From contig JAISPT010000039.1 of assembly GCA_031274715.1 (NCBI GenBank), positions 1 to 64,000 on the forward strand: a stretch of 64,000 bases of DNA, written 5' to 3'. The notes under the pieces are model-generated. The model did no database searches. It had not been told where the DNA came from and saw only the letters and a program-made list of their open reading frames with translations. Position 1 is the stretch's first letter. Each line of letters begins with the position of its first letter. Below, piece after piece: positions 32,386-41,128 of the stretch. The position numbers and the translations under genes are program-made. The DNA comes from Azonexus sp. (GTDB lineage Bacteria > Pseudomonadota > Gammaproteobacteria > Burkholderiales > Rhodocyclaceae).

Positions 32386-34688
32386 AAATCCCCCGTTCCG
32401 GCCTTCGCGGCCTGGCTTTGAAAGAGGCCGCACCAGACTTGGCGCGCACGATCAACTGGGTGCGCGATGCGCTGGACAAGAAGCTCAATGCCGACGTTTC
32501 CACTGACGGTCGCAAGTGGTTCGATCTCGATGTGATTTATGAAGATCACGCCGTGATCACCATGTCCGGTCGAAGCTGGTCGTATCCCTACACGATTAGC
32601 GATGGCGTCGTCTCCATTGGCGAGCCGCATGAAGTTGTCGAATCCTATAGCCCGATCAAGGAATCGGCGCCCCTTGATGTCGACCTGCGCCTGGTTGAGG
32701 CAGAAGGCGGTGAGACAGGAACCGTCTGGGAGGCAACGCTGATCGTCGCCGGCCTCTCGGCGAATTCCGCCTTCTACTCCGACCTGGTGCTACGCGAAGC
32801 GGCACCGCGGTTTGACGGTGTGCGCATCTGCATGAAGTCCGATGCGAAACATCGGGCGCCGACTGTCCGCGATATCGGCGACGTAATCGGTTGGGCCGAG
32901 TCGCCGCGCTTCGTCGAGGGTGCATCCCGCGATACTGGACGCATCGTCGCCACCCTGAACCTTCCAGGTTTGCCGGACAACACCCGGAATCTGCTGGTTG
33001 CCGCCGCCCGCGCCGGTAAGCAGAACATCGCCGGCCTATCGATCGACGCCTACGGCGATGGACCCGTGCGGCTCGTCGAAGGCAAGCGCGTCAGGGTGCC
33101 GTCGAACATTGCCCGCGTCGAATCCGTTGACCTGATTGTCGAGCCGGGGGCCGGGGGCCGCCTGATTCGACTTCTCGAAGCCGCCCCTGCCTCATCTCAA
33201 CCTGGAGACCCCGACATGAACTTGCGTGAAAGCATGCTGCGCTTCATCGAAGCGAAGGCCCCCGAAGCCTACAAGAAACTTAACCTGGAAACGGTCAGTG
33301 ACGACGAGCTGGAAACGGCCTACCGCGAAGCGGTCGCCGGTACGGCCAAGCCCGCCACGCCGGCTCCGGCCCTCGATCTGGCCGCCACCGAAGAGCGCAT
33401 CCGCATGATCGAGGCCCGCGCATCGGCCCGCGCCGCGATCGACGGCAGTACCCTGCCGCAGCCGGCCAAGGATCGCCTGCAGCGCGAATTCGCCACCCGC
33501 GAGCGCTTCGCCGAGGCCGACGTGACGGCCGCGATTCAGGGTGAGCGCGAGTACCTGGCACGCTTCGTCGAGTCGGGCCGCGTCAACCTGGGCGACTTCG
33601 ATGCCGTCCGTGTCGAAGACCGCTCGGTGAAGATCGGCGAGATGCTCGACGCCTTTTTCGACCCGGCGCACAGGGATCATCGTAGCGTGCAGTCTTTCAA
33701 GGAAGCCTATATCGAGATCACCGGCGATCGCTTCGTTACCGGCCGCCTGGCCGACTGCGACCGCTCGCGCCTGCGGGAATCGCTCGGCCGCTTCGCCGAG
33801 GCGCTGGATTCCACTTCCTGGTCGGACGCATTGGGCGACTCGATCACCCGCCGCATGCAGGCGGTGTTCACCGGCTTGACCGACCTGCAGGCTTGGCGCC
33901 GCGTGGCGACCGTCGGCCGGGTCAATGACTTCCGCACGCAGGAACGTATCCGTATCGGTGGCTACGGCAACCTGCCGATTGTCGGCGAAGACGATTCGTA
34001 TGATCCGCTGACTAGCCCTGGCGACGCCAAGGCAACCTATGCGATCGCCAAGCGCGGCGGCACCGAATCGGTGACGCGCGAGATGATCCTGAACGACGAC
34101 GTGAACGCCATCCGCCGGATTCCGATCGAACTTGCGCTGGCCGCCGGCAATACGCTATACGAGTTCGTATTCGACTTCTACCGGACCAACCTGCCGATTT
34201 ACGATGGCAAGGCCCTGTACCATGTCGATCACAAAAACCTGTTCACGGCGCCGCTTGACGCCGCCCAGTTTGCCGCCCACCGCCTGGCCATGGTGACGCA
34301 ACAGCGCGCCGGCAGCGGCAAGCGCCTGGGCGCCGGGCCGGGAACCGTCCTGGTTCCGTTCGAGCTGCAGGAGGTTGCCTACAACCTGTTCGTGCGCAAT
34401 CAGAACCTGGACAAAACCTACGTTCAGTCCATCAACCCGGAAGTGATCCCGGTCAGCTATTGGACCGCTGGCAAGGACTGGGTGACCGTGGCCGATCAGA
34501 TGGTGCTGCCGGTGCTGGAAATCTCCTTCCTCAACGGACAGGAAGAACCGGAGCTGTTCGTTCAAGACATCCCGAACGTCGGCAGCGTGTTCACCAACGA
34601 CAAGGTGACCTACAAGATTCGCCACGAATACGGCGGCGTGGTCCTGGTCGACGGCGAGAAGGGAACGACCAAGGCCGTGGTGGCCTGA
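32382..34688 (+). CDS. Prohead protease / major capsid protein fusion
   Basis: A 768-residue single frame combining two functions normally encoded separately. Residues ~85-270 look like the Mu I-type prohead protease (WEATLIVAGLSANSAFYSDLVL... KQNIAGLSIDAYGDG). A scaffold-like helical region (~280-420) follows, then an HK97-fold major capsid part (~450-768, with QAVFTGLTDLQAWRRVATVG, ALYHVDHKNLF and ELFVQDIPN). Such fusions are known in Mu-like prophages. A candidate internal start, ATG at 33216 (codon 279), is preceded by GGAG at 8 bases and would give a separate scaffold-capsid product. Start at 32382 is GTG. Confidence 0.88.
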   Translation: MKIPRSGLRGLALKEAAPDLARTINWVRDALDKKLNADVSTDGRKWFDLDVIYEDHAVITMSGRSWSYPYTISDGVVSIGEPHEVVESYSPIKESAPLDVDLRLVEAEGGETGTVWEATLIVAGLSANSAFYSDLVLREAAPRFDGVRICMKSDAKHRAPTVRDIGDVIGWAESPRFVEGASRDTGRIVATLNLPGLPDNTRNLLVAAARAGKQNIAGLSIDAYGDGPVRLVEGKRVRVPSNIARVESVDLIVEPGAGGRLIRLLEAAPASSQPGDPDMNLRESMLRFIEAKAPEAYKKLNLETVSDDELETAYREAVAGTAKPATPAPALDLAATEERIRMIEARASARAAIDGSTLPQPAKDRLQREFATRERFAEADVTAAIQGEREYLARFVESGRVNLGDFDAVRVEDRSVKIGEMLDAFFDPAHRDHRSVQSFKEAYIEITGDRFVTGRLADCDRSRLRESLGRFAEALDSTSWSDALGDSITRRMQAVFTGLTDLQAWRRVATVGRVNDFRTQERIRIGGYGNLPIVGEDDSYDPLTSPGDAKATYAIAKRGGTESVTREMILNDDVNAIRRIPIELALAAGNTLYEFVFDFYRTNLPIYDGKALYHVDHKNLFTAPLDAAQFAAHRLAMVTQQRAGSGKRLGAGPGTVLVPFELQEVAYNLFVRNQNLDKTYVQSINPEVIPVSYWTAGKDWVTVADQMVLPVLEISFLNGQEEPELFVQDIPNVGSVFTNDKVTYKIRHEYGGVVLVDGEKGTTKAVVA

Positions 34689-34694
34689 TCAACG

Positions 34695-34712
34695 GGCGGG
34701 CTTCGGCCCGCC
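34695..34712 (+). terminator. GC hairpin after the capsid gene
   Basis: A 7-bp GC stem, GGCGGGC with GCCCGCC around a TTCG tetraloop, begins 7 bp after the capsid stop. There is no T tract, so it may attenuate or stabilise the capsid mRNA rather than terminate fully. The rest of the gap (34713-34939) has only weak overlapping frames (34722-34925 and 34729-34950) that I do not support as genes. Confidence 0.6.
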
Positions 34713-34939
34713 ACTGAATACATGGTGAGTGAGCAAGCATGTGCGGTTTGCATGTGGCCGAGTCATGAAGCCGGGGTTGTTCTTACGAGAGAGAACCTGG
34801 CCTTTGGAAATGCTGGTAATCCATTCTGCTCTCGTGGCCGCTCACGTTATAGGGCGCTCGACAACCCCGGCGGCCAGAGGCCATATCCAGCTGACGGCCT
34901 TTGTCCGCCGGCATCGAGCCGATGAATTTTGGAGTCGTA

Positions 34940-35593
34940 ATGCTTTCTGATCTGAAAAAGCTGGTGGATGGCCTGGTGCGGGATGAGGTCGACCGCCTCT
35001 CCCGTGCCGACAGGACCGCCGCCATCGGCCTGGCCGTGGCTCGCTACGGCTCGGATCGGCCGCGTCAGAAAGTTGAAGACGTGGTCTGCGGCGGCGGCGA
35101 TTCCCTGCCGCTGCCTGCCGCGTGGGAGCCTGAGTCGACACTGGTCTCGGCGGAATATCCGATCGGATCGATGCCGCCGGCGCTACTGCCTTGCACCATC
35201 TACACCTTGCCGGCCGGCGACGTGTTGCGCCTTGGAAAGGCCCTGGATGCCGGCGCCGAGTTGCGCCTGACATTCACGGTTGGCCATGTGGTGAGCGACC
35301 TGCTGGACACGATCCGGCCGGCGCACCGCGAAGGCGTGGCGGCCTATGCCGCGGCGCTTCTCCTCGAGGAGCTGGCGGCGGCAGCGATCAACGACGGCGA
35401 TTCGACCATTTCGGCAGATTCGACAGACCGCCGTACCAAGGCGCAGGAATACGCCAGCCGTGCCCGCGCCCTCAAATCCCGCTACAGCGAAGTGCTCACC
35501 TTGGGTAAGGAAGGCGGGCCGGGGGCAGTCGGCACGGCCGTAACCTGGCCATCGCGCAAGCGTTTGACAGACGGGATTAGCCGCCGTGGCTGA
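34940..35593 (+). CDS. Putative head-tail connector protein
   Basis: A 217-residue protein directly downstream of the capsid gene and upstream of the gp10-like gene, where head completion proteins lie. The first third (MLSDLKKLVDGLVRDEVDRLSRADRTAAIGLAVARYGSDRP, split by residue numbering) is helical as in gp6/Mu gp36-type connectors. The start at 34940 is chosen because GGAG lies 5 bases upstream; ATGs at 34901 and 34922 are also in frame. Function rests on position. Confidence 0.6.
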   Translation: MLSDLKKLVDGLVRDEVDRLSRADRTAAIGLAVARYGSDRPRQKVEDVVCGGGDSLPLPAAWEPESTLVSAEYPIGSMPPALLPCTIYTLPAGDVLRLGKALDAGAELRLTFTVGHVVSDLLDTIRPAHREGVAAYAAALLLEELAAAAINDGDSTISADSTDRRTKAQEYASRARALKSRYSEVLTLGKEGGPGAVGTAVTWPSRKRLTDGISRRG

Positions 35594-36143
35594 CGGGTAT
35601 CAAATCAGCTTTCCGGAGCTAGACACCGTTGCCTCGGCATTCACCCGTGCACCGGAAGTCGTCGGCGAGGAGATGAATCGTTTTTTCGACTGGGCGCTGC
35701 ACCTACTAAAAAGCGAGGTTGTCGACCGCACGCCGGCGGCCGCTGGCACGCTGCGCGACTCAATCTTTGGTCGCACGGAAGCGACGCCGAGCGGCATTCT
35801 CGGCATCATCGGCACGACGCTCGACTATGCGCCAGCGGTCGAACTGGGAACCCGGCCACACCCGGTTTCCAAGGACGGCATCCTGGCGCTGGCCGAGTGG
35901 GCCAAGCGCAAATTGCCGCTCGGCCGGGATGTATCCATGAAGACGGGCCGGCCCCTGAAGAGCAAGGGCATTGACGAGACGGCGCTGTCGGCCGCGCATG
36001 CGATCGCCTGGAAGATCAAGCACCACGGAACACAAGGGGCTTTCATGTTCCGCGACGCCTTCCAGGCCAACCAGGGGCGCGTAGCCGCTGAATTTCGACG
36101 GATGGCGGAGCGCATCGTCGCTCGCCTGGGCAGTACCGCATGA
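35586..36143 (+). CDS. HK97 gp10-like tail completion protein
   Basis: A 185-residue protein resembling the HK97 gp10/tail-component family: VVDRTPAAAGTLRDSIFG near residue 45, YAPAVELGTRPH near residue 80 and a C-terminal MFRDAFQANQGRVAAEF. It joins head and tail in siphoviruses. The start overlaps the previous stop, and its stop overlaps the next start. Confidence 0.78.
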   Translation: MADGYQISFPELDTVASAFTRAPEVVGEEMNRFFDWALHLLKSEVVDRTPAAAGTLRDSIFGRTEATPSGILGIIGTTLDYAPAVELGTRPHPVSKDGILALAEWAKRKLPLGRDVSMKTGRPLKSKGIDETALSAAHAIAWKIKHHGTQGAFMFRDAFQANQGRVAAEFRRMAERIVARLGSTA

Positions 36144-36607
36144 GCGAGCACGCCATCTTGCGCGCCGCGATCGCGGCCAAGCTGGCCAGCGTGCCCGGCC
36201 TTGGCCAGGTCTATAACTACGAGCGCTACGCCAAGAGCGACGCGGATTTCCGCGAGTTTTACGCGGCCGGCGACCGCCTGCAAGGCTGGCATGTGCGCCG
36301 TGTTGCCCGCCGCGAGAACGCCGGCAGTAATGAGGTGCTGACCACCTGGGAGCTGCGCGGCTTTATGTCGATCGACGACGCGGCGGCCAGCGAGTTGCTG
36401 TTCGACGAGCTAATCGACCGCATTCTCGATGCCTGGCGCGATGATCCGACGCTTGGCCGTGCCGTCCTGTATCCGCGCGATGGAGCAGATCCTGTGCCGC
36501 AGCTCGAAGACTCCGGCCCGGCTATGTTCTGCGGAATTTTGTGCCATTCGGCCCGCCTGAAACTGGTAACGCGCACGGTGCGCGACGCCGGCCGGCCGTG
36601 GGATTGA
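36140..36607 (+). CDS. Putative tail terminator protein
   Basis: A 155-residue protein following the gp10-like gene with ATGA overlap, the position of tail terminators (lambda U type, Mu gp37-like). Residues ~75-110 (WELRGFMSIDDAAASELLFDELIDRILDAWRDD) show the αβ pattern common in this group. Recognition is by order and pattern, not by catalytic motif. Confidence 0.65.
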   Translation: MSEHAILRAAIAAKLASVPGLGQVYNYERYAKSDADFREFYAAGDRLQGWHVRRVARRENAGSNEVLTTWELRGFMSIDDAAASELLFDELIDRILDAWRDDPTLGRAVLYPRDGADPVPQLEDSGPAMFCGILCHSARLKLVTRTVRDAGRPWD

Positions 36608-36634
36608 CCATTTTTTTACACAAGGAGATTGCAC

Positions 36635-37159
36635 ATGCAAAAACTCAAATTGTTGCTGCTGTGGGCGACCATCTGCCTGTCGATTGTGTTCGGCGGCTTT
36701 GTTTCCACTCCGGCCAAAGCCGAGGCGCTGACCGACCACGCCGAGAACAAGATTCTCGATGCCATGCTACGAGGTCAGCCGCTCGGCGCTCCGGCCACTT
36801 TCTATATCGGACTGGCCACGGATACCTGCACCGATGCCGGCGCTGGGCTGGAACCATCCGGCAACGGTTACGCCCGCGTTGCCGTCGCCAGTACGTTGGC
36901 TAACTGGGCCGGCACGCAGGGTGCCGGCAGCACGGCGGTAAGCAGCGGCACTAGCGGCCTGACCAGCAACAACAACGTCATCGCCTTCAACGAAACGACC
37001 GGCGCATGGGGAAAGCTGATGTCGGTGCTCTGGTATGACGCCAGCGGCGGCGGTAACGCGTGGATATGCATCAATCTGACGTCGCCGCTCGATGTCACCG
37101 GTGCCGGTTTCACCATCCGCTTCAATCCCGGCCTACTGCAGTTCCAGATCGATAACTAG
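36635..37159 (+). CDS. Virion-like protein with an N-terminal signal peptide
   Basis: A 174-residue protein. The mature part (AENKILDAMLRGQPLGAP, YIGLATDTC, GYARVAVAS, WAGTQG, SSGTSGLTSNNN) matches a domain frequent in siphovirus structural proteins that normally begin near AENKLLD. Here it is preceded by a classical signal peptide (LLLLWATICLSIVFGG... STPAKA, cleavage near residue 29). Start 36635 follows AAGGAG at 8 bases. Export of a tail component would be unusual; moonlighting or an envelope role is possible. Confidence 0.7.
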   Translation: MQKLKLLLLWATICLSIVFGGFVSTPAKAEALTDHAENKILDAMLRGQPLGAPATFYIGLATDTCTDAGAGLEPSGNGYARVAVASTLANWAGTQGAGSTAVSSGTSGLTSNNNVIAFNETTGAWGKLMSVLWYDASGGGNAWICINLTSPLDVTGAGFTIRFNPGLLQFQIDN

Positions 37160-37171
37160 CGGAGAAAAACG

Positions 37172-37633
37172 GTGACACCCGAACAGAAATCAGCCGTGGA
37201 ATCCGTTGCTGGCCGGGCGCTGACAGCGGATGAAATCGCCGCCATCGAGCCGCTGTTGAGCGTCCGCGACGATGTTGGCATCGCCGCCATCCTCTCCGTT
37301 GGCCGAGTACGGGTCGAGCCGACGCCGATTGGCATAGGCACCTGCCTGGCCGTGATGGCGCCGGCTGGCGGCATCTTTCTCGACACACTGGAGCAGATCG
37401 GCGCGGCCGATCCAAACGTCAAGTGGTCGCTGAAAATGATCGAGCAGGGAACATTCGACATCGGCCACATCGTGACGCGGGCGCAGTTGCTGGCGTTCGC
37501 TGATGCCAACCCGCTTGTCGCCGATGCGGTGCGTTCTCTGTTGGCCGTGGCCGAGCAGCCAGACCCGATTCATTACAACGCCGTCAGCGATGCTCTAAAT
37601 GTCGCCGAAGGCCGGATGACGCTGGGAGACTGA
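37172..37633 (+). CDS. Tail-region protein, function unknown
   Basis: A 153-residue protein with a GTG start preceded by GGAG. The N-terminal half (VESVAGRALTADEIAAIEPLL) looks like a helical domain, and the middle (FLDTLEQIGAADPNVKWSLKMI) is helical too. It lies between the signal-peptide virion protein and a small β-rich protein in the tail operon. Similar small ORFs occur in D3112/B3-like tail clusters. No enzymatic motif is visible. Confidence 0.6.
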   Translation: MTPEQKSAVESVAGRALTADEIAAIEPLLSVRDDVGIAAILSVGRVRVEPTPIGIGTCLAVMAPAGGIFLDTLEQIGAADPNVKWSLKMIEQGTFDIGHIVTRAQLLAFADANPLVADAVRSLLAVAEQPDPIHYNAVSDALNVAEGRMTLGD

Positions 37634-37634
37634 C

Positions 37635-38075
37635 GTGGCCAATGAAACCATCCTGAAATTCTGTCCGGAAAAAACGCTCGAAGCCAACGGCGCGGCCATC
37701 GCCAACAACGCTATCGTCCAGGCCGCCGCAGCGAGCTATGACGTGTCCGCCGACGGCGGAGCCTACCAGGACGCCCGATTTGGCCTCAGCTTCACCTTTG
37801 GCACGGCCCCGACCGAAGGCACCGTGCTGGCGCTCTACGCGCAACCGCTGGACATCAACGGCGGCAACGCGGAAGCGCCGAAGGCAACGCGGCCGTCGGT
37901 GTTCGTCGGCAGCTTCGTGGTTAGCAACGTGACGACGACGCAATATGCTGAGTTAATCGCCCGCGATGTGCCGTGGAAGGCTAATTATTACCTCCACAAC
38001 AACGGTACCGGACAGTCCGTAAGCGCCGGCTGGAAACTGACGGTAACGCCGTTTACGGTCGCGCCGGCATCCTGA
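37635..38075 (+). CDS. Small tail-region β-rich protein
   Basis: A 146-residue protein starting with GTG at 37635, one base after the previous stop codon. It is rich in β-strand-type segments (FGLSFTFGTAPTEGTVLALYAQPLDI; VPWKANYYLHNNGTG). Next to the LamG-type fibre, it may be a fibre cap or attachment protein. No family was recognised. Confidence 0.55.
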   Translation: MANETILKFCPEKTLEANGAAIANNAIVQAAAASYDVSADGGAYQDARFGLSFTFGTAPTEGTVLALYAQPLDINGGNAEAPKATRPSVFVGSFVVSNVTTTQYAELIARDVPWKANYYLHNNGTGQSVSAGWKLTVTPFTVAPAS

Positions 38076-38078
38076 CCT

Positions 38079-39623
38079 ATGGCCGCGATCATCGTCCCGT
38101 CGCGGCGCGTCTGGACTCAATCACCGCTAGATTCTTTCCTGCTTGACGAATCCCAGTGGTGTGCCGGGTTTTATGCAAAAGGTAACGGCGTCGTCGCGCT
38201 CCCCGATGGTGGCAATCCCCAGTCGGTCAGTCTCGGAACCGACAGTAATATCATCGTCGGCGGGGTTGGCCCGTTAGGTCCGTGTATTCAGCCGACAGGG
38301 CAGACACGCTCGACGGTAAGGCTGGAAAGCACGGCCGCACGTATCAATACACCTTGGAGCCGACCTAGCGGGCAAGTCACAGTGCTGTGCGTCTTTCGTC
38401 GCGCCGGTAATCCCGCCGGAAATGCGCCGATTTTTGCCAACACCTCACCGAACACGTCTCCCTACGCCGCATGGGGGATCGTCGAACGAAATAGTAGTGG
38501 CTATCTCGGGTTCGAGTTTTCAACGAACGGGGTTTCCAGGACGGTCTATACACAAAACCCGGTCATCGCCAACACTGCGCCACACGTAGCAATCGGGGTA
38601 TACGACGGAGCGACGGCGGCGCTATATCTTGACGGAAAGCTGGTCGCAGGACCTCTGGCGACCTATGGCGACCTCACGTATTCGAGCGCAACGGATCGCG
38701 GGCCTGCAGTCGGTAATTTTTGGCAATACACGGGCGCGGCTCGGTCATTCATCGGCGAGATTTACGCGGGAGCGGTGTCGGATCGGGCGCTGTCTGTTGA
38801 GCAAATCAGGCTCTATTCGGAAAACCACCGGCTGATTTTCCGTCCACGCCGTCGCCGGTCGTTCTTCCTGCCGCCGGAATCCGGTGGAATCATCCTGGAT
38901 GCCTCGGCTACTGGGCAGGCATCAGCGGATGGGCAAGCTGGGTTGTCCGCCCAGGTTGCCCTATCCGGCGTCGGCGTGGCTGTCTCCGGCGGAACAGCCG
39001 GCGTCACTGTTGCCGTGCCGCTTTCTGCAACGGGCATCGCCATTGCCAGCGGATCGGCCGGTGCTCTGGTAATGGTGAGCATCGCCGCCGCTGGCCTGGC
39101 CGAGGCGGCCGGTGCGGCAGGGCTGTCCGCTGAGGTGTTGCTGTCCGGAGCCGGCGCGGCGCGGGCGGCGGGAAATGCCACGCTGGCCGCTCAGCTTGAG
39201 GCGCTAGCTGCTGGCGGCGCCAAGGCAAGTGGCACGGCCGCCCCGGTCAGCGAACTACCCGGCATGTTGAGCGCTTCCGGTGGCGCATCGGCTAGCGGCC
39301 AGGCCGATCTGAAGGTGCGCGTTGACCTGCAGGCTGCAGCAACGGCCGAGGCCGGCGGCAGTGCGCAACTGACGACGACGGTAACGATCACGGCGGCCGG
39401 ATTCGTTCATGCGATTGGCACCGGCACCTGGCAGGCTGAACTGCCGCTGGCGGCATTCGGCAATGTCGCCGCCTGGGGTTCGGCCACCGCGACCTTGTAT
39501 GCGCCGGGCGATATGCCGACACAGCCGGCCGGGATGACGATCACCGTCGATAGCGTGATCGGCATGGATATGAATGTTGAGCCGCAAGGCCGTTTGACGA
39601 TGGGAGTGATTCATGCCGGCTAA
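38079..39623 (+). CDS. Tail fibre-like protein with LamG domain and 20-residue repeats
   Basis: A 514-residue protein. Residues ~85-240 resemble a LamG/concanavalin fold (VYDGATAALYLDGKLVAGPL; FIGEIYAGAVSDRALS). From ~268 to ~475 the sequence is about ten tandem 20-residue units of pattern (s)AxGxAxAxGxAxLxAxVxL, giving an Ala/Gly-rich periodic region likely to fold as a β-shaft. A short C-terminal domain (MTITVDSVIGMDMNVEPQG) follows. It is probably a receptor-binding or decoration fibre. The stop overlaps the next gene's start. Confidence 0.75.
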   Translation: MAAIIVPSRRVWTQSPLDSFLLDESQWCAGFYAKGNGVVALPDGGNPQSVSLGTDSNIIVGGVGPLGPCIQPTGQTRSTVRLESTAARINTPWSRPSGQVTVLCVFRRAGNPAGNAPIFANTSPNTSPYAAWGIVERNSSGYLGFEFSTNGVSRTVYTQNPVIANTAPHVAIGVYDGATAALYLDGKLVAGPLATYGDLTYSSATDRGPAVGNFWQYTGAARSFIGEIYAGAVSDRALSVEQIRLYSENHRLIFRPRRRRSFFLPPESGGIILDASATGQASADGQAGLSAQVALSGVGVAVSGGTAGVTVAVPLSATGIAIASGSAGALVMVSIAAAGLAEAAGAAGLSAEVLLSGAGAARAAGNATLAAQLEALAAGGAKASGTAAPVSELPGMLSASGGASASGQADLKVRVDLQAAATAEAGGSAQLTTTVTITAAGFVHAIGTGTWQAELPLAAFGNVAAWGSATATLYAPGDMPTQPAGMTITVDSVIGMDMNVEPQGRLTMGVIHAG

Positions 39624-39909
39624 ATGGGTTGTTGGGCAGATGGCCCGCCTGACCGTCGAAGTGACGGATATCGCGGATGCGCCGACCGATCCTTCGCTAT
39701 TGCGCTTCAAGATCAAGACGCCGGCCGGCGTGGTGAGCACTTTCGCCTGGCCAGGCGCTCCAGAACTGGAGCGAACCGGGGTCGGTGTTTTTTATACCGA
39801 CATCCCGCTGCTCGAACCCGGCGTGTATGCCTTCCGCTTCGAGAGCGACGGCGTGCTGATGGGAGCCGGCGAGCGGACGCTGACGGTTGCCAAGAGCCTT
39901 ATCGGGTAG
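39613..39909 (+). CDS. Small Ig-like tail protein
   Basis: A 98-residue protein starting inside the fibre gene's last codons. The β pattern (MARLTVEVTDIADAPTDPSLLRFKIKTPAGVV; LEPGVYAFRFESDG) looks like a single Ig/FN3-type domain. Likely a tail or fibre-associated structural protein. The gap to the tube gene (39910-40040) contains only an unsupported in-frame upstream extension. Confidence 0.6.
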   Translation: MPAKWVVGQMARLTVEVTDIADAPTDPSLLRFKIKTPAGVVSTFAWPGAPELERTGVGVFYTDIPLLEPGVYAFRFESDGVLMGAGERTLTVAKSLIG

Positions 39910-40040
39910 TCCTTTCCAGCATCTGTGGGTAATCCATGGAACCCGCAGATGCCACCCTGACCGACACGCAGTCCGGCCAGCACACTTCGGGTGCACTTGG
40001 CGAATTTGAATATTTGCTTAACCGGCATCCGGAGGAACCC

Positions 40041-40784
40041 ATGGCCACCCAGGTTAGAACCGCCATTATCAACGGCACCAACTACATCACTCCTTTGAAC
40101 GTCAATTCCGGCGAATCGCTGGGCAACGTCAGCAAGATGACCTATTCGGTCGAGCTGGATAAAAAGGAGCTGCCGAACTACCAAGGCAGCGGCGGAAACG
40201 ATGATGTGTTCTGGAAACCGAAGAGCGGTAGCGTGTCGCTTTCTTGTCGGCATGTGTCGATCGAAATGATGAAGATTGCGCTTGGAGCGACGGCCAAGGT
40301 TGTCGCTGCCGGCGCCGTCGACGGCGAGGCGCATACCGTTGTCGACCTCGACAAGCTGATCGCGCTCGATCACCTGCAAGACCTGTCGGCTGAATTGACC
40401 GTCTCCCCGGCAGGCACCGGGCCGGATTTTGTTGAGGGCGTCGATTACATCCGCAAACGCGCCGGCATCACTCCCATGTCCACCGGTTCCATGGCGGCGG
40501 ACGATGAAATCGAAATTTCCTACACCAAGCACAAGCATGCGGTTTTCCAGGCGCTGATCAACATGATCACCGAGACCGGCCTGCTCTTCGACGGCGTTAA
40601 CGAGCGCACTGGTAAGCCGTGGCAAGGAAAGTTCCATCGTGTTGCCTGGGGGCCGTCCAAGAGCTTGGAATTGATCAATGACGACTTCGCAAGCTTCGAC
40701 ATCGAGGGCGAGATTCTGATTGCTGATTTTGTAACCGGAGTCGGCCTATCGCAGATGGTCGAAATCAAGGTTGGGGATCTGTGA
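40041..40784 (+). CDS. Major tail tube protein
   Basis: A 247-residue protein upstream of the frameshifting chaperone gene, the fixed position of siphovirus tube proteins. It contains TYSVELDKKELPNYQG and a β-rich core, plus HAVFQALINMITETGLLFDG. The start at 40041 is supported by GGAGGA 7 bases upstream; the frame is open to 39936. The stop overlaps the chaperone start. Confidence 0.82.
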   Translation: MATQVRTAIINGTNYITPLNVNSGESLGNVSKMTYSVELDKKELPNYQGSGGNDDVFWKPKSGSVSLSCRHVSIEMMKIALGATAKVVAAGAVDGEAHTVVDLDKLIALDHLQDLSAELTVSPAGTGPDFVEGVDYIRKRAGITPMSTGSMAADDEIEISYTKHKHAVFQALINMITETGLLFDGVNERTGKPWQGKFHRVAWGPSKSLELINDDFASFDIEGEILIADFVTGVGLSQMVEIKVGDL

Positions 40785-41128
40785 TGCGGGTGATTCGAGA
40801 AATCAAGCTCGACGGCCAGGCCATCTGCCAGGTCAAGGAATTGACCGTTGGCGATATCAGGTTCTGGCTGGCGAGCAAGACTGCGCCAGGCGATCTGATC
40901 GATTCCGAGCTGTTTGATGAAATCTCCATTTCCGACATTCCGGTCATGACTTCGCTTTCAGCCGAGCAGGTGGAGGCCATGAGTCCGTCGGAGATCGACG
41001 CCATCCTGCCCGTGATTCGGGAGGTGAACGCCCGTTTTTTCACGATGCGCGAGAAAGTGGTGAACATCGGCCATCAAATTCTCGCCAATCAGCAGAAGAG
41101 CGAATCCGCGCCCTTGAGCGGAGCGTAG
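40784..41128 (+). CDS. Tail assembly chaperone (G-like, zero frame)
   Basis: The 114-residue short product of the tail chaperone pair that coats the tape measure protein during assembly. It begins MRVIREIKLDGQAICQVKELTVGD and is α/β in pattern, as in other G proteins. At 41035-41041 the codons CGT TTT TTC contain the slippery heptamer T_TTT_TTC, allowing a fraction of ribosomes to shift -1 into the extension. It lies directly between the tail tube and the tape measure genes. Confidence 0.85.
   Translation: MRVIREIKLDGQAICQVKELTVGDIRFWLASKTAPGDLIDSELFDEISISDIPVMTSLSAEQVEAMSPSEIDAILPVIREVNARFFTMREKVVNIGHQILANQQKSESAPLSGA

Noticed and set aside
34722..34950. Two overlapping short frames (67 and 73 codons) between the capsid and connector genes.
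   Set aside because: Neither has a convincing ribosome site or protein character, and one runs into the next gene. Left as non-coding, although a decayed small gene is possible.
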